The position numbers and the translations under genes are program-made. The notes under the pieces were generated by a model. The model saw only the letters and a program-made list of their open reading frames with translations, had not been told where the DNA came from and ran no database searches. A stretch of DNA of 64,000 nucleotides from NCBI RefSeq assembly GCF_943590815.1, contig NZ_CALSBS010000001.1, forward strand, positions 124,001-188,000, in the 5' to 3' direction. This stretch comes from Pseudocitrobacter vendiensis (lineage in GTDB: Bacteria > Pseudomonadota > Gammaproteobacteria > Enterobacterales > Enterobacteriaceae). This document shows positions 40,201 through 49,954 of the stretch, piece by piece (position 1 is the stretch's first letter; each line of letters starts with the position of its first letter).

Positions 40201-40381
40201 GATGTCCTTTTGCCTTAATAACGTTAGTTCAGCAAGCCTTAAACTTGCCTGTTCCCTGAAGGTGATCACGACGTCGCAGATTAACTGTCGGTGGGATGTT
40301 ATCAATAATTAATGGCGTGATGCACGGCTAAAGTAGTGTTTTTTTGTGAGCTTGCTCGATAAAAAAACAGAAATAATGAGT

Positions 40382-40419
40382 GGGTAATTCCATGGGGTAA
40401 TACTGTGGAATTACCCCAT
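40382..40419. other. Two overlapping, mutually exclusive inverted repeats
   Basis: Arms gggtaattcca (40382-40392) and tggaattaccc (40406-40416) form one perfect 11 bp stem. Arms atggggtaa (40392-40400) and ttaccccat (40411-40419) form a different perfect 9 bp stem. They share the 40411-40416 arm, so only one can form. The element lies between the kdpE stop and speF. A T-rich stretch follows on the minus strand after about 15 bases. Confidence 0.8.
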
Positions 40420-40467
40420 AGAATATATTTAGTGTTTTATTTCTATGGGATGGAAATAACTATTTAT

Positions 40468-41145
40468 TTAAAGCATAAAACGATAACCAATTCCCGTCTC
40501 CGTCAGGAAATGTTTTGGCCGTGCCGGGTCGGCTTCCAGTTTTTGCCGAATATGCCCCATATAAATGCGCAGATAATGGCTATGTTCCACCGCATTAGGC
40601 CCCCAGACGTGATTCAGCAACTGACGTTGAGTCAGGACTTTCCCCGGGTTATTGAGCAATTCCGCCAGCAGGCGAAATTCGATAGGCGTGAGATGCACCT
40701 CTTCACCGCCTCGCACAATGCGGCGAGCGGCGAGATCGACCTGCACATCAGAGAACGTCACCAGCGGGTCGTTGGGCTGGGTAGTGGCGTGGCGGCGTAG
40801 TGCGACGCGCAGGCGCGCCTGCAACTCACCGATGCCAAACGGTTTGCTGAGATAATCATCCGCGCCTGCATCCAGCGCGGCGATTTTGTCGTGCTCTTCG
40901 CTGCGTGCGGAAAGCACTATCACCGGCGTAGCGCTCCACTGGCGAAAATCCCGGATGAAATCGATACCGTCGCCGTCGGGTAAGCCGAGATCGAGGATAA
41001 CCAGATCGGGTTTGCGCGTCGCCGCTTCAAGTAACCCACGTTGCAACGTTTGAGCGTCAAATACGCGCAGCCCTTCGGCCTCCAGCGCGGTGCGCAGAAA
41101 ACGGCGGATGGCTTGTTCATCTTCAACAATCAGAACGCTGGTCAC
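40468..41145 (-). CDS. kdpE: Response regulator KdpE
   Basis: OmpR-class regulator of kdpFABC. The receiver domain has the acidic pocket VEDEQ, phospho-acceptor Asp in ILDLGLPDGDG (about residue 52) and Lys in YLSKPFG, followed by a winged helix (about 130-225, HLTPIEFRLLAELL). At 225 residues it equals E. coli KdpE. It overlaps the kdpD stop by 4 bp. Confidence 0.96.
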   Translation of the reverse strand: MTSVLIVEDEQAIRRFLRTALEAEGLRVFDAQTLQRGLLEAATRKPDLVILDLGLPDGDGIDFIRDFRQWSATPVIVLSARSEEHDKIAALDAGADDYLSKPFGIGELQARLRVALRRHATTQPNDPLVTFSDVQVDLAARRIVRGGEEVHLTPIEFRLLAELLNNPGKVLTQRQLLNHVWGPNAVEHSHYLRIYMGHIRQKLEADPARPKHFLTETGIGYRFML

Positions 41146-43832
41146 ATATCCTCATGAAATTCTTCAAGTTCCGGTGGAGACTCCAGCGGAAGTGTAACAC
41201 GAAAACAGGCACCACCTTCAGGGCGGTTGCTGGCTGAAAGCGTGCCGCCATGAATATCGACAATGGCCCGGCAAATCGCCAGCCCCAGCCCGACGCCGGG
41301 AATGGCAGATTCTTTATTCCCGCGTGAGAATTTATCAAAAATTCGCGTTTCCTGACCAGGGGTAATACCCGGTCCACTGTCCCAGATATCGATACAGAGC
41401 TGATGATTTTGCTCGCTGGCGTTAATACCAATTTTAGCTTGCGATCCGGCGTACTTCACTGCGTTCTCCAGCAAGTTGATGAGCACGCGCTCAAAGAGTG
41501 GGCCATCGACGTGAATTAACATCAGCGGGTCGGGAAGCGACAGCGCAATCTGTTGCCCGTTCAGGCCGGGTTCCAGCATACGCAGCGCGCTGCCGACCAC
41601 TTCTTCCAGTGTCAGCCACTCTTTATTGAGATTGAAGCCGCCGGACTGAATGCGCGCCATATCGAGCAAATTATTCACCAGCCGTGTGGTGTTGAGCACA
41701 TGCTGGCGAATTTCATTGGCCTGCGGGGCGTAGGGTGAGCCGCTGCTGGCGAGATCGAGCGTCAGAATTTCCGCCTGACCAAACAGCACTGTCAGGGGCG
41801 TGCGCAAATCATGGGAAAGCGCGGCCAGCAGCGAGTTGCGTAAACTTTCCCGTTCGCTGGCAAAACGCGCCTGTTCTTCACTGGCGGTCAACGCCAGCCG
41901 TTCCAGCGCGCTCGCGGCCAGTAGTGTGAATGTCTCCAGTAAACGCTGCTGCTCAGGGATCATCAACTGGCGCAAGTTAAGCGGTTCGACCACCACCAGC
42001 CCCAGCGTTTTGCTGGCGCTTTTTAGCGGCAGGATCTGATACGGCACGCCTGGCAAGGTATCGGTGCCCGCTCCGGCGGGAAGGCCTTTATCGAAGCTCC
42101 AGCGCGCAATCGCATCATCCCACGGTGTCAGGCCATCCTGCTGTGTGGACGGCGTGAGCTTATCGTTTTCATCGGGAAGCAGCACCTGGCTGCGGGCATG
42201 AAAGGTAGACTGAATATACTGCTCGCAGGTGCGGGCGATATCTTCGGCACTGCGTCCCACTGCCAGGGCTTTCGACATCTCGTACAGATGACGGGTGCGC
42301 TGTTCGCGATAGCGCGCCACGCGCGCCTGATAGCGTACACCAGCGGTCAGGTTGCCAATCACCAGCCCCACAGTTAGCATCACGCCAAAGGTCAGAAGGT
42401 ATTGCACATCAGACACCGCCAACGTACCGCGCGGGGCAATAAAGAAGAGATCGAAGCTGATCACGTTGATAAACGTCGCCAGCACCGAGGGCCAGCGGCC
42501 ATAGAAGAGGGCGACGATCACCACGCCGAGCAGATAGAGCATCACCAGGTTGGCGGCGTCGAACGCCATCAACCACTGCGCCGCGATAAGCGTGATGGCG
42601 GCACAAAGGGCAAATGCCACCGCGCAGCCACGGATTTGCACCTGCCATTTCTCAAAGAAGCTACGCGGATCGCGGGTTGATGAAGGTAGCGGTTCGGGCT
42701 TTTCGTCCATTGCAACGACCAGCAGATCGAGATCCGGCGCATGGCGTGCCAGGCGCTCGCCGAAGCGCTCGCCGCTCCACCAGTGACGCTTTTCCTGCCT
42801 GCCGATCACAATTTTGCCAAGGTTATGCTCACGCGCGTAGCGGATCACCGCTTTTTCTTCCGAGGGATCGGAAAGGGTGGCGGTTTCCGCGCCCAGCTCC
42901 TGCGCCAGACGGAGTGAACTGAGGATTGCGCGGCGCTGTGCCTCCGGCAGGCGATGTAGCGTCGGTGTTTCTACATATACGGCATGCCAGACGCTGCCTA
43001 AACGCGCCGCCAGACGTGCGGCGGTGCGCACCAGTTTTTCACTGCCCGTATGGTGTCCAACACAAAGCAGGATCGCGTCGCGGGTATGCCAGACTTTTTC
43101 CTGCCCCTGCGTGTCGCGCCAGGCGCGCATTTGTTCATCCACGCGGTCCGCTGTACGGCGCAGAGCCAGTTCACGCAGGGCGATGAGATTCCCTTTACGG
43201 AAAAAATTCTCGATAGCGCGTTCGGCCTGCCCGGCGATATAGACTTTGCCTTCGTTCAGCCGCTGGCGTAAATCATCCGGAGGCAGATCCACCAGTACGA
43301 CTTCATCAGCGGCATCAAAGAACGGGTCGGGCACTGTTTCGCGCACCTGAATGCCGGTGACGCCGCTGACGATATCGTTAAGGCTTTCCAGATGCTGGAC
43401 ATTAACAGTAGTAAAGACGTCGATTCCGGCTTCCAGAAGTTCGTCGATATCCTGCCAGCGTTTGGGATGACGCGAACCGGGCGCGTTGCTGTGCGCCAGT
43501 TCATCCATCAGGACCAGCGCCGGGCGGCGGGCGAGGGCGGCATCCAGGTCAAACTCATGCAGATAACGGCCCTGCCAGGCGAGGCGTTTTTGCGGTAGCA
43601 GCGCCAGGCCTTTAAGCATTTCCGCCGTCTCTTTACGTCCGTGGGTTTCCACCACGCCCGCCAGGATATCCAGCCCCTGCGTCCGCAGACGCTGTGCCTC
43701 CGCCAGCATCGCCCAGGTTTTGCCCACCCCCGCACAGGCACCGAAGAAAATCTTCAGCTTTCCGCGATGCGAGGAGGCCGTCTGCTCCAGCAGGCGATCC
43801 GGGTTTGGGCGTTGCGGCTCGTCGGTCATCAT
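41142..43832 (-). CDS. kdpD: Sensor histidine kinase KdpD
   Basis: KdpD senses low potassium or osmotic upshift and phosphorylates KdpE. The 896 residues comprise an N-terminal KdpD domain with Walker A GACAGVGKT (about residues 31-39), a USP-like domain (about 250-370), four membrane segments (about 400-500), a GAF-type region, and the kinase core with phospho-His in LSHDLRTPL and ATP-binding N and G boxes (LLENAVKYAG, GVGLGLAIC). Two ATGs compete at the start; the first is kept because AAGGA is six bases upstream. It touches kdpC. Confidence 0.96.
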   Translation of the reverse strand: MMTDEPQRPNPDRLLEQTASSHRGKLKIFFGACAGVGKTWAMLAEAQRLRTQGLDILAGVVETHGRKETAEMLKGLALLPQKRLAWQGRYLHEFDLDAALARRPALVLMDELAHSNAPGSRHPKRWQDIDELLEAGIDVFTTVNVQHLESLNDIVSGVTGIQVRETVPDPFFDAADEVVLVDLPPDDLRQRLNEGKVYIAGQAERAIENFFRKGNLIALRELALRRTADRVDEQMRAWRDTQGQEKVWHTRDAILLCVGHHTGSEKLVRTAARLAARLGSVWHAVYVETPTLHRLPEAQRRAILSSLRLAQELGAETATLSDPSEEKAVIRYAREHNLGKIVIGRQEKRHWWSGERFGERLARHAPDLDLLVVAMDEKPEPLPSSTRDPRSFFEKWQVQIRGCAVAFALCAAITLIAAQWLMAFDAANLVMLYLLGVVIVALFYGRWPSVLATFINVISFDLFFIAPRGTLAVSDVQYLLTFGVMLTVGLVIGNLTAGVRYQARVARYREQRTRHLYEMSKALAVGRSAEDIARTCEQYIQSTFHARSQVLLPDENDKLTPSTQQDGLTPWDDAIARWSFDKGLPAGAGTDTLPGVPYQILPLKSASKTLGLVVVEPLNLRQLMIPEQQRLLETFTLLAASALERLALTASEEQARFASERESLRNSLLAALSHDLRTPLTVLFGQAEILTLDLASSGSPYAPQANEIRQHVLNTTRLVNNLLDMARIQSGGFNLNKEWLTLEEVVGSALRMLEPGLNGQQIALSLPDPLMLIHVDGPLFERVLINLLENAVKYAGSQAKIGINASEQNHQLCIDIWDSGPGITPGQETRIFDKFSRGNKESAIPGVGLGLAICRAIVDIHGGTLSASNRPEGGACFRVTLPLESPPELEEFHEDM

Positions 43833-44407
43833 CAGTTATCCTTGTGGGCATCCAATGCCATATTCAGCTCAACAATATTTACCACAGGTTGGCCGAGAAA
43901 ACCGAGCAGCGGTTTCTGCGTGGCGGCATCAATTTGTTGATTGAGCCATTCAACTGAGACGTGACGCGCCTTGGCGACACGCGGCACTTGCCAGCGCACG
44001 CTTTCCGGTGTCAGGCCGTAATCAAGCCCGCTGGCGGAGGCCGTCACCAGTTCCGTGGGAACGACTGCCGGGGCATCCTGGTTGGCAGCTCGCAGTTGCG
44101 CCGCGCGCGCGCGAATTACGTCATCCAGCGCCGGATTGCTCGCAGCCAGATTACTGCCGCCCGACGCCATCGGGTTGTAGGGCATGTCTGACGTGGCAGA
44201 GGGGCGACCGTGGAAATAGCCAGGTTGGGTAAAGTTTTGCCCAATCAGCGTGGAACCGCGAACCTCATTGCCCTCAATAATCAGCGAACCGTTGGCCCGA
44301 TCGTGGAACCACCACTGGCCGAGCGCGGTGGTCAGCAACGGGTAAGCGCCGCCCGTGATAAGCGCCAGAAAAAGAAAAATCACAACAGCAGGACGAAGCA
44401 GAGACAT
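43832..44407 (-). CDS. kdpC: Potassium-transporting ATPase subunit KdpC
   Basis: KdpC is the single-pass subunit that raises ATP affinity of the Kdp pump. It has an N-terminal membrane segment (about residues 8-28, [17 protein letters not shown]) and the conserved [14 protein letters not shown] and ASGGSNLA motifs. The ATG at 44407 with GAGG upstream gives 191 residues; a GTG at 44419 overlapping kdpB is the alternative. E. coli KdpC is 190 aa. Confidence 0.95.
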   Translation of the reverse strand: MSLLRPAVVIFLFLALITGGAYPLLTTALGQWWFHDRANGSLIIEGNEVRGSTLIGQNFTQPGYFHGRPSATSDMPYNPMASGGSNLAASNPALDDVIRARAAQLRAANQDAPAVVPTELVTASASGLDYGLTPESVRWQVPRVAKARHVSVEWLNQQIDAATQKPLLGFLGQPVVNIVELNMALDAHKDN

Positions 44408-44415
44408 TGTGTACC

Positions 44416-46464
44416 TCACACCAGACCAAACAGAGTCAGTAACAGATCGATAGCTTTAATGCCGATAAACGGCACAATCAGGCCGCCCAGGCCGTAAATC
44501 CACAGGTTACGACGCAGCATGGCAGAAGCGGAAAGAGGCTGATAACTCACGCCTTTCAGCGCCAGCGGTAGCAGAAAAACGATGATCAGGGCGTTGAAAA
44601 TCACCGCGCTCAGAATCGCTGAATCCGGTGAATGCAGATGCATAATGTTCAGCACACCCAGTTGTGGCCAGCTTGCGGCAAATGCCGCCGGAATAATGGC
44701 GAAGTATTTCGCTACATCGTTAGCGATGCTGAAGGTGGTAAGTGAGCCGCGGGTCATCAGCATCTGTTTACCGATATGCACCACTTCAATCAGCTTGGTC
44801 GGGTTGGAATCGAGATCCACCATGTTGCCGGCTTCTTTCGCCGCCTGGGTGCCGGAGTTCATCGCCACAGCGACGTCAGCCTGCGCCAGCGCCGGGGCAT
44901 CGTTGGTGCCGTCGCCGGTCATCGCCACCATGCGCCCCTCGGACTGATACTGGCGAATCAGCGCCAGCTTGGCTTCCGGCGTCGCTTCGGCGAGAAAATC
45001 ATCGACGCCCGCTTCGGCGGCAATCGCGGCGGCGGTCAGGCGGTTATCGCCGGTGATCATCACCGTCTTGATACCCATTTTGCGCAGTTGCGCAAAACGC
45101 TCTTTAATGCCCCCTTTTACGATATCTTTCAGGGCAATCGCCCCAAGGACTTTCGCGCCTTCTACTACCACCAGCGGCGTTGAACCCTGACGCGCAATGC
45201 CGTCTACCAGATGCTCGACATCCGCCGGGAATTGCCCACCGTTACTTTCAACGTGGCGACGAATAGCATCCACTGAACCTTTACGGATCATGCGGTTATC
45301 AATGTTAATACCGCTCATGCGGGTTTGCGCGGTAAAGGGCACAAAGGTGGCGTGTAACTGCTGAACGTCGCGCTCGCGCAGGCCAAAACGCTGTTTGGCG
45401 AGCACCACGATGCTGCGGCCTTCGGGCGTTTCATCGGCCAGCGACGAGAGCTGCGCGGCGTCGGCAAGCGTGCTCTCATCCACGCCGTTAGCCGGTAAAA
45501 ATTGCGATGCCTGGCGGTTGCCGAGGGTAATGGTGCCGGTTTTATCCAGCAGCAATACATCGACGTCGCCTGCGGCTTCTACCGCGCGGCCGCTGGTGGC
45601 AATTACGTTAGCGCCCAGCATGCGGCTCATCCCGGCGACGCCGATGGCCGACAGCAGGCCGCCGATGGTGGTTGGGATCAGACACACCAGCAGAGCTATC
45701 AGCACGATCACGCTCACCGGTTTACCGCCCCAGGTGGAGAAGGGCCACAGGGTGGCGGTCGCCAGCAGGAAGACTATCGTCAGGGCGACCAGCAGAATCG
45801 TCAGCGCCACTTCGTTGGGGGTTTTACGACGCTGCGCGCCTTCGACCATGGCGATCATGCGGTCAAGGAAGGTTTCGCCCGGGTTCACACTACAGCGGAT
45901 CACCAGCCAGTCGGAGAGAATACGCGTACCGCCCGTCACCGACGCGAAATCGCCGCCGGATTCACGAATAACGGGTGCCGATTCCCCGGTGATGGCGCTT
46001 TCATCCACCGACGCGCCGCCTTCAATCACTTCGCCATCGCAGGGAATGATGTCACCGGCTTCAACCAGCACCACGTCACCTTTGCGCAGTTCATCAGACG
46101 GTACGTGGTCCATTTCGGCCCCGTGCTGCGGGGCGCGAAGTTTGCGGGCGAAGGCGGTTTTCTGCACGCTCTTCAGGCTGTTAGCTTGTGCCTTGCTGCG
46201 GCCTTCCGCCATCGCTTCGGCGAAGTTGGCGAACAGCACCGTAAACCACAGCCACAGGGCGATCGCGCCGCTAAACAACGCGTTACCCGGCATGTGCCCG
46301 GTCGCCATCGCGAGGCTCATCACGGTGGTCAGCACGCTGCCAATCCAAACGATAAACATCACCGGGTTGCGCCACTGAATGGTCGGGCTCAGTTTTTTAA
46401 TGGCGTCGGTAATCGCCTGCCCAACCAGTTTGCGGTCAAACAGCGCCAGTTGCTTGCGACTCAT
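44416..46464 (-). CDS. kdpB: Potassium-transporting P-type ATPase KdpB
   Basis: KdpB is the ATP-hydrolysing subunit. The phosphorylation motif DKTGTIT (Asp at about 307), the actuator loop TGES and the hinge [10 protein letters not shown] are intact, with membrane helices around them. The start at 46464 ([12 protein letters not shown]) gives 682 residues, exactly the E. coli length; the long open frame upstream overlaps kdpA and is not family sequence. Confidence 0.97.
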   Translation of the reverse strand: MSRKQLALFDRKLVGQAITDAIKKLSPTIQWRNPVMFIVWIGSVLTTVMSLAMATGHMPGNALFSGAIALWLWFTVLFANFAEAMAEGRSKAQANSLKSVQKTAFARKLRAPQHGAEMDHVPSDELRKGDVVLVEAGDIIPCDGEVIEGGASVDESAITGESAPVIRESGGDFASVTGGTRILSDWLVIRCSVNPGETFLDRMIAMVEGAQRRKTPNEVALTILLVALTIVFLLATATLWPFSTWGGKPVSVIVLIALLVCLIPTTIGGLLSAIGVAGMSRMLGANVIATSGRAVEAAGDVDVLLLDKTGTITLGNRQASQFLPANGVDESTLADAAQLSSLADETPEGRSIVVLAKQRFGLRERDVQQLHATFVPFTAQTRMSGINIDNRMIRKGSVDAIRRHVESNGGQFPADVEHLVDGIARQGSTPLVVVEGAKVLGAIALKDIVKGGIKERFAQLRKMGIKTVMITGDNRLTAAAIAAEAGVDDFLAEATPEAKLALIRQYQSEGRMVAMTGDGTNDAPALAQADVAVAMNSGTQAAKEAGNMVDLDSNPTKLIEVVHIGKQMLMTRGSLTTFSIANDVAKYFAIIPAAFAASWPQLGVLNIMHLHSPDSAILSAVIFNALIIVFLLPLALKGVSYQPLSASAMLRRNLWIYGLGGLIVPFIGIKAIDLLLTLFGLV

Positions 46465-46484
46465 AAACACATACTCCGCAATGC

Positions 46485-48152
46485 TTAAAACAGGGAAAGA
46501 TGTTCCGCGACCGGGCCAATCGCCAGGGCGGGAATAAAGGTCAGGGCACCGACCAGCAGCACGGTGCCAATCAGCAGGCCGATAAACAGCGCATCGTGAG
46601 TGGCAAGCGTGCCGGGCGTGGTGGGCTGGATTTTTTTGTTCACCAGCGACCCGGCGATGGCCAGCACGGGCACAATCACCGCAAAACGGCCCAGCAACAT
46701 GCAAAACGCCAGCAGGCAGTTCCAGAACGGTGTGTTGGCGCTTAATCCTGCAAAGGCGCTGCCGTTGTTGTTTGCCGCAGAGGAAACGGCGTAAAGCACT
46801 TCGCTAAAGCCGTGGGTGCCTGGATTGAGCATGCCGCTGCGCCCGGCGTCGGTCATCATCGCCAGTGCGGTGCCGAGCAATACCAGCGTCGGCGTCACCA
46901 GAATCGCCAGCGCGGTCATTTTCATTTCAGGCACGTCGATTTTTTTACCCAGATACTCTGGCGTACGGCCAATCATCAGCCCGGCGATGAACACCGCCAG
47001 CAGAACGAACAGCAACATGCCATACAGCCCGGAGCCGACACCGCCAAACACCACTTCACCGATTTGCATCAACCACATCGGCACCATGCCGCCAAGGGCG
47101 GTAAACGAGTCATGCATTGCGTTGACCGCACCGCAGGATGCCGCCGTAGTCACCACCGCATACAGGCTGCTGGCAAGAATGCCAAAGCGGCTCTCTTTCC
47201 CTTCCAGGTTAAGATTGCTGTCTGCGCCCAGCGCCATCAGGTGCGGGTTGCCTTTGGTTTCCGCCCACATCACTACCGCGACGCAAATGACAAAGATGAT
47301 GCTCATTGCCCACAGAATCGCGCGGCCCTGGCGTTTGTCGTTCACCACTTCACCAAAAGCGAAGCAAAGCGCAGCAGGGATCAAGAAGATCGCCAGCATC
47401 TGCACAAAATTCGTCAGCGCCGTCGGGTTTTCAAACGGGTGCGATGAGTTAGCGTTGAAGAAACCGCCGCCGTTGGTGCCGATCATTTTGATCGCTTCCT
47501 GTGAGGCGACCGGCCCCATCGGCAGTTGCTGGCTAATGCCTTCCAGCGTGGTGATGTGCTGATACGGCAGCAGGTTTTGCAGCGTGCCTTGCTGAATAAA
47601 GATCAGCGCGACCAGCAGCGATAACGGCAGCAGTACCCACAATGTGATGCGCACAAGATCGACCCATGCGTTCCCGAGCGTCGTTACGCGCTGGCGGGCA
47701 AATGCGCGGGCGAGGGCGAAAAGCACCGCGATACCGCTCGCTGCCGACAGGAAGTTTTGCACGGTCAGGCCCGCCATCTGGCTGAGATAACTGAGCGTGG
47801 TTTCCCCGCCGTAGGATTGCCAGTTGGTATTGGTGACAAAGCTGACGGCTGTGTTCAGCGCCAGATGCCAGGAGAGCCCCGGGAACCCCTGCGGATTAAA
47901 CGGCAGCACGCCCTGGAGCATCAGCAGCGCGAACAGGGCGACCAGTCCGCAAAGGTTGAGCAGCAGAATGGCGAGCGCATACCGCTGCCAGCTCATTTCG
48001 TCGGTCGAAATCCCCAGCGTTCGCCACAGTACGGCTTCACCGCGCAGTGGTTCGTTGGCGATCATGCCCGCCAGTATTTTGCCTAACGGGCGCGCCAGTA
48101 TGAACAGAACGACTAAGAAACTGGCGATAAGTAAAAATCCCTGAGCGGCCAT
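46485..48152 (-). CDS. kdpA: Potassium-transporting ATPase channel subunit KdpA
   Basis: KdpA is the K+ channel-like subunit. The start at 48152 ([12 protein letters not shown]) gives 555 residues (E. coli 557). Selectivity-filter-like segments are visible ([48 protein letters not shown]). The second base of its ATG is shared with the kdpF stop (TGATG). Confidence 0.97.
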   Translation of the reverse strand: MAAQGFLLIASFLVVLFILARPLGKILAGMIANEPLRGEAVLWRTLGISTDEMSWQRYALAILLLNLCGLVALFALLMLQGVLPFNPQGFPGLSWHLALNTAVSFVTNTNWQSYGGETTLSYLSQMAGLTVQNFLSAASGIAVLFALARAFARQRVTTLGNAWVDLVRITLWVLLPLSLLVALIFIQQGTLQNLLPYQHITTLEGISQQLPMGPVASQEAIKMIGTNGGGFFNANSSHPFENPTALTNFVQMLAIFLIPAALCFAFGEVVNDKRQGRAILWAMSIIFVICVAVVMWAETKGNPHLMALGADSNLNLEGKESRFGILASSLYAVVTTAASCGAVNAMHDSFTALGGMVPMWLMQIGEVVFGGVGSGLYGMLLFVLLAVFIAGLMIGRTPEYLGKKIDVPEMKMTALAILVTPTLVLLGTALAMMTDAGRSGMLNPGTHGFSEVLYAVSSAANNNGSAFAGLSANTPFWNCLLAFCMLLGRFAVIVPVLAIAGSLVNKKIQPTTPGTLATHDALFIGLLIGTVLLVGALTFIPALAIGPVAEHLSLF

Positions 48153-48241
48153 CAGAACGCCTCCGCATTCAGCAGGGCGTACACCAGATACGCCAGTAAC
48201 AGGAACACCAGCACCATGCCGGCTATTACGCCTGTAGTCAC
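48152..48241 (-). CDS. kdpF: Kdp small stabilising subunit KdpF
   Basis: A 29-residue hydrophobic peptide starting at GTG (48241), reading [18 protein letters not shown] and ending in LNAEAF, matches E. coli KdpF, a single membrane helix that stabilises KdpABC. GGAGGT five bases before the GTG is a strong ribosome binding site. Confidence 0.92.
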   Translation of the reverse strand: MTTGVIAGMVLVFLLLAYLVYALLNAEAF

Positions 48242-48317
48242 AACCCACCTCCAACACATTAAGTGATTGGATTAACGGTAGGATTTTCGGTGCAAAGATT
48301 TCGCAAAAATCAGGGGG

Positions 48318-48346
48318 AGGGGTGTAAAAAAAGTATAAAAATGGCA
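48318..48346 (-). promoter_or_regulatory. KdpE operator upstream of kdpFABCDE
   Basis: The minus strand reads TTTTTATACTTTTTTTACAC followed by CCCTCCC, which matches the T-rich KdpE site I remember from E. coli. It lies about 80-105 bp before kdpF, as expected. Confidence 0.85.
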
Positions 48347-48544
48347 AAGACCATGATTTAACTCATGGTTAGTATTAATTTAACTTTTTTGTAACTTAGT
48401 TACAGTGTGAATGTAAATTAAACTTAAATAACCAAAAATAAGTGGTCGGATGAGTAGTAAAATTACAGTCAAAGCGGTATTATTTTAGCCAGATTACTGA
48501 GATTCATTTTTATGGCGTTTATTGCCAGCCAACGAACACAAAAT

Positions 48545-48648
48545 CTTTCAAGTTGCATCAAGGCGGCAAGCGCGTGAATCCCCAGGAGCGTACAAATGTA
48601 CGTGACTGGGGTGAGCAAGCGCAGCCAACGCAGAGGCAGCTTGAAGGA
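48545..48648. repeat. Long imperfect palindromic repeat upstream of ybfA
   Basis: The ends read tttcaagttgca and agcttgaagg, the centre is gcgtacaaatgtacgt, and the two halves are imperfect inverted copies (ccccagga / gactgggg). It resembles the 100-170 bp palindromes dispersed in Yersinia, Serratia and Klebsiella genomes. It ends about 20 bp before ybfA, so it forms the ybfA leader. The remaining 48347-48544 is AT-rich promoter DNA. Confidence 0.75.
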
Positions 48649-48670
48649 TGAAGTGTAAGGGGAGAGAATT

Positions 48671-48877
48671 ATGGAACTGTATAAAGAATATCCAGCGCAT
48701 ATTGTCATTTTGCGTCGTACTTTCGCCGTGGCGGCTGGCGTCATTGCCCTGCCGATCATGCTGTTCTGGAAAGATCGCGCACGTTTTTACAGCTATCTGC
48801 ATCGCGTCTGGTCGAAAACCAGCGATAAGCCGGTGTGGATGGATCAGGCCGAAAAAGCAGCGAGCGACTTCTACTAA
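48671..48877 (+). CDS. ybfA: Small membrane-associated protein YbfA (DUF2517)
   Basis: The 68-residue protein follows E. coli YbfA almost residue for residue in the C-terminal two-thirds ([20 protein letters not shown]). One hydrophobic segment (about 14-34) suggests a single membrane pass. The start has GGGGAGAGAATT upstream. The function is unknown. It is divergent from the kdp operon. Confidence 0.92.
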   Translation: MELYKEYPAHIVILRRTFAVAAGVIALPIMLFWKDRARFYSYLHRVWSKTSDKPVWMDQAEKAASDFY

Positions 48878-48913
48878 TCGCTGCACAGCCTGTAAATAAG
48901 ACTTTTCAACGAG

Positions 48914-48942
48914 AACCGCCGTCATTTGACGGCGGTTTTTTT
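48914..48942 (+). terminator. Terminator of ybfA
   Basis: AACCGCCGTC-ATTT-GACGGCGGTT followed by a T-run. Confidence 0.92.
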
Positions 48943-48985
48943 ATGCCAGCTGGCTACACTTACAGAAAGGATGTAAGGAGTCAGT

Positions 48986-49942
48986 ATGCAAAAGAAAATC
49001 CCCGTTGGCATCAGCGCCTGTCTGTTAGGTGAGCCCGTCCGTTTTGACGGCGGCCATAAGCGTTTGCCCTTTGCGGTGGAAGAGTTATCGCCGTGGGTGC
49101 GTTTCGAGCCGGTTTGCCCGGAGATGGCAATAGGCTTACCTGTGCCGCGCCCGGCGTTACGGCTGGTGAAGGCGGCGCAAGACGAGGTTGCACTGCGTTT
49201 TAGTGATGGCAGGGAAGGTGATTTAACCCAGGCTATGCGCGACTTCAGCGCGCAACGCATAGAATCTTTCGATAGGCTTTGTGGCTATATCGTCTGCGCA
49301 AAATCACCCAGCTGCGGTATGGAGCGAGTGCGTATTTACGAGGCGGACGGCAAAAACAACCGTAAAGCCGGGCGCGGTATTTACACCGAAGCGCTGATGG
49401 CGCGCTTTCCGTGGCTACCCGTGGAGGAGGATGGGCGGTTGCACGATCCGGTGTTGCGCGAAAACTTTGTCGAGCGCATATACGCGCTGCATGAACTGAA
49501 CAGCCTGCGCGAAGAAGGCCTCACGCGCGGCAAACTGATTGCTTATCACAGCCGCTACAAACTCTCACTGTTGGCCCATTCACAGCCTGATTACCGCGAA
49601 CTGGGCCGTTTTGTCGCCACGTTACATGAGTGGGAATCGCTCGACGCGTGGTTTATTGCTTATCGCCAGCGGCTGATGAACCTGCTTTCTATTCCGGCCA
49701 CCCGGCGTAATCACACCAATGTGCTGATGCACGTGCAGGGTTATTTCCGTAAACGGCTTAACAGCCGCCAGCGCCAGGAGCTTTCAAGCCTGATTGAGGG
49801 CTACCGTCTGGCCACGCAGCCGCTGCTTGCGCCCGTTACGCTGCTCAAACACTATATGGCAGAATTTCCCGATACTTATCTCGCCACACAACGCTATTTC
49901 GACCCCTGGCCGGAGGCCCTTCGTTTACGTTATGGATCTTAA
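48986..49942 (+). CDS. ybgA: YbgA-family protein, DUF523 plus DUF1722
   Basis: The 318-residue protein has an N-terminal DUF523 domain (about 5-160) with conserved cysteines in SACLLG, VCPEMAIG and VCAKSPSCG, and a C-terminal DUF1722 domain (about 190-310, LIAYHSRYKLSLLAHS...). Its function is unknown; the cysteine pattern hints at metal binding. It precedes phr by 12 bp, as in E. coli, so a role linked to photoreactivation or the same promoter is likely. To my memory the annotated E. coli K-12 YbgA is much shorter, covering only the DUF1722 part. Confidence 0.88.
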   Translation: MQKKIPVGISACLLGEPVRFDGGHKRLPFAVEELSPWVRFEPVCPEMAIGLPVPRPALRLVKAAQDEVALRFSDGREGDLTQAMRDFSAQRIESFDRLCGYIVCAKSPSCGMERVRIYEADGKNNRKAGRGIYTEALMARFPWLPVEEDGRLHDPVLRENFVERIYALHELNSLREEGLTRGKLIAYHSRYKLSLLAHSQPDYRELGRFVATLHEWESLDAWFIAYRQRLMNLLSIPATRRNHTNVLMHVQGYFRKRLNSRQRQELSSLIEGYRLATQPLLAPVTLLKHYMAEFPDTYLATQRYFDPWPEALRLRYGS

Positions 49943-49954
49943 TGCAGGAGCGCT

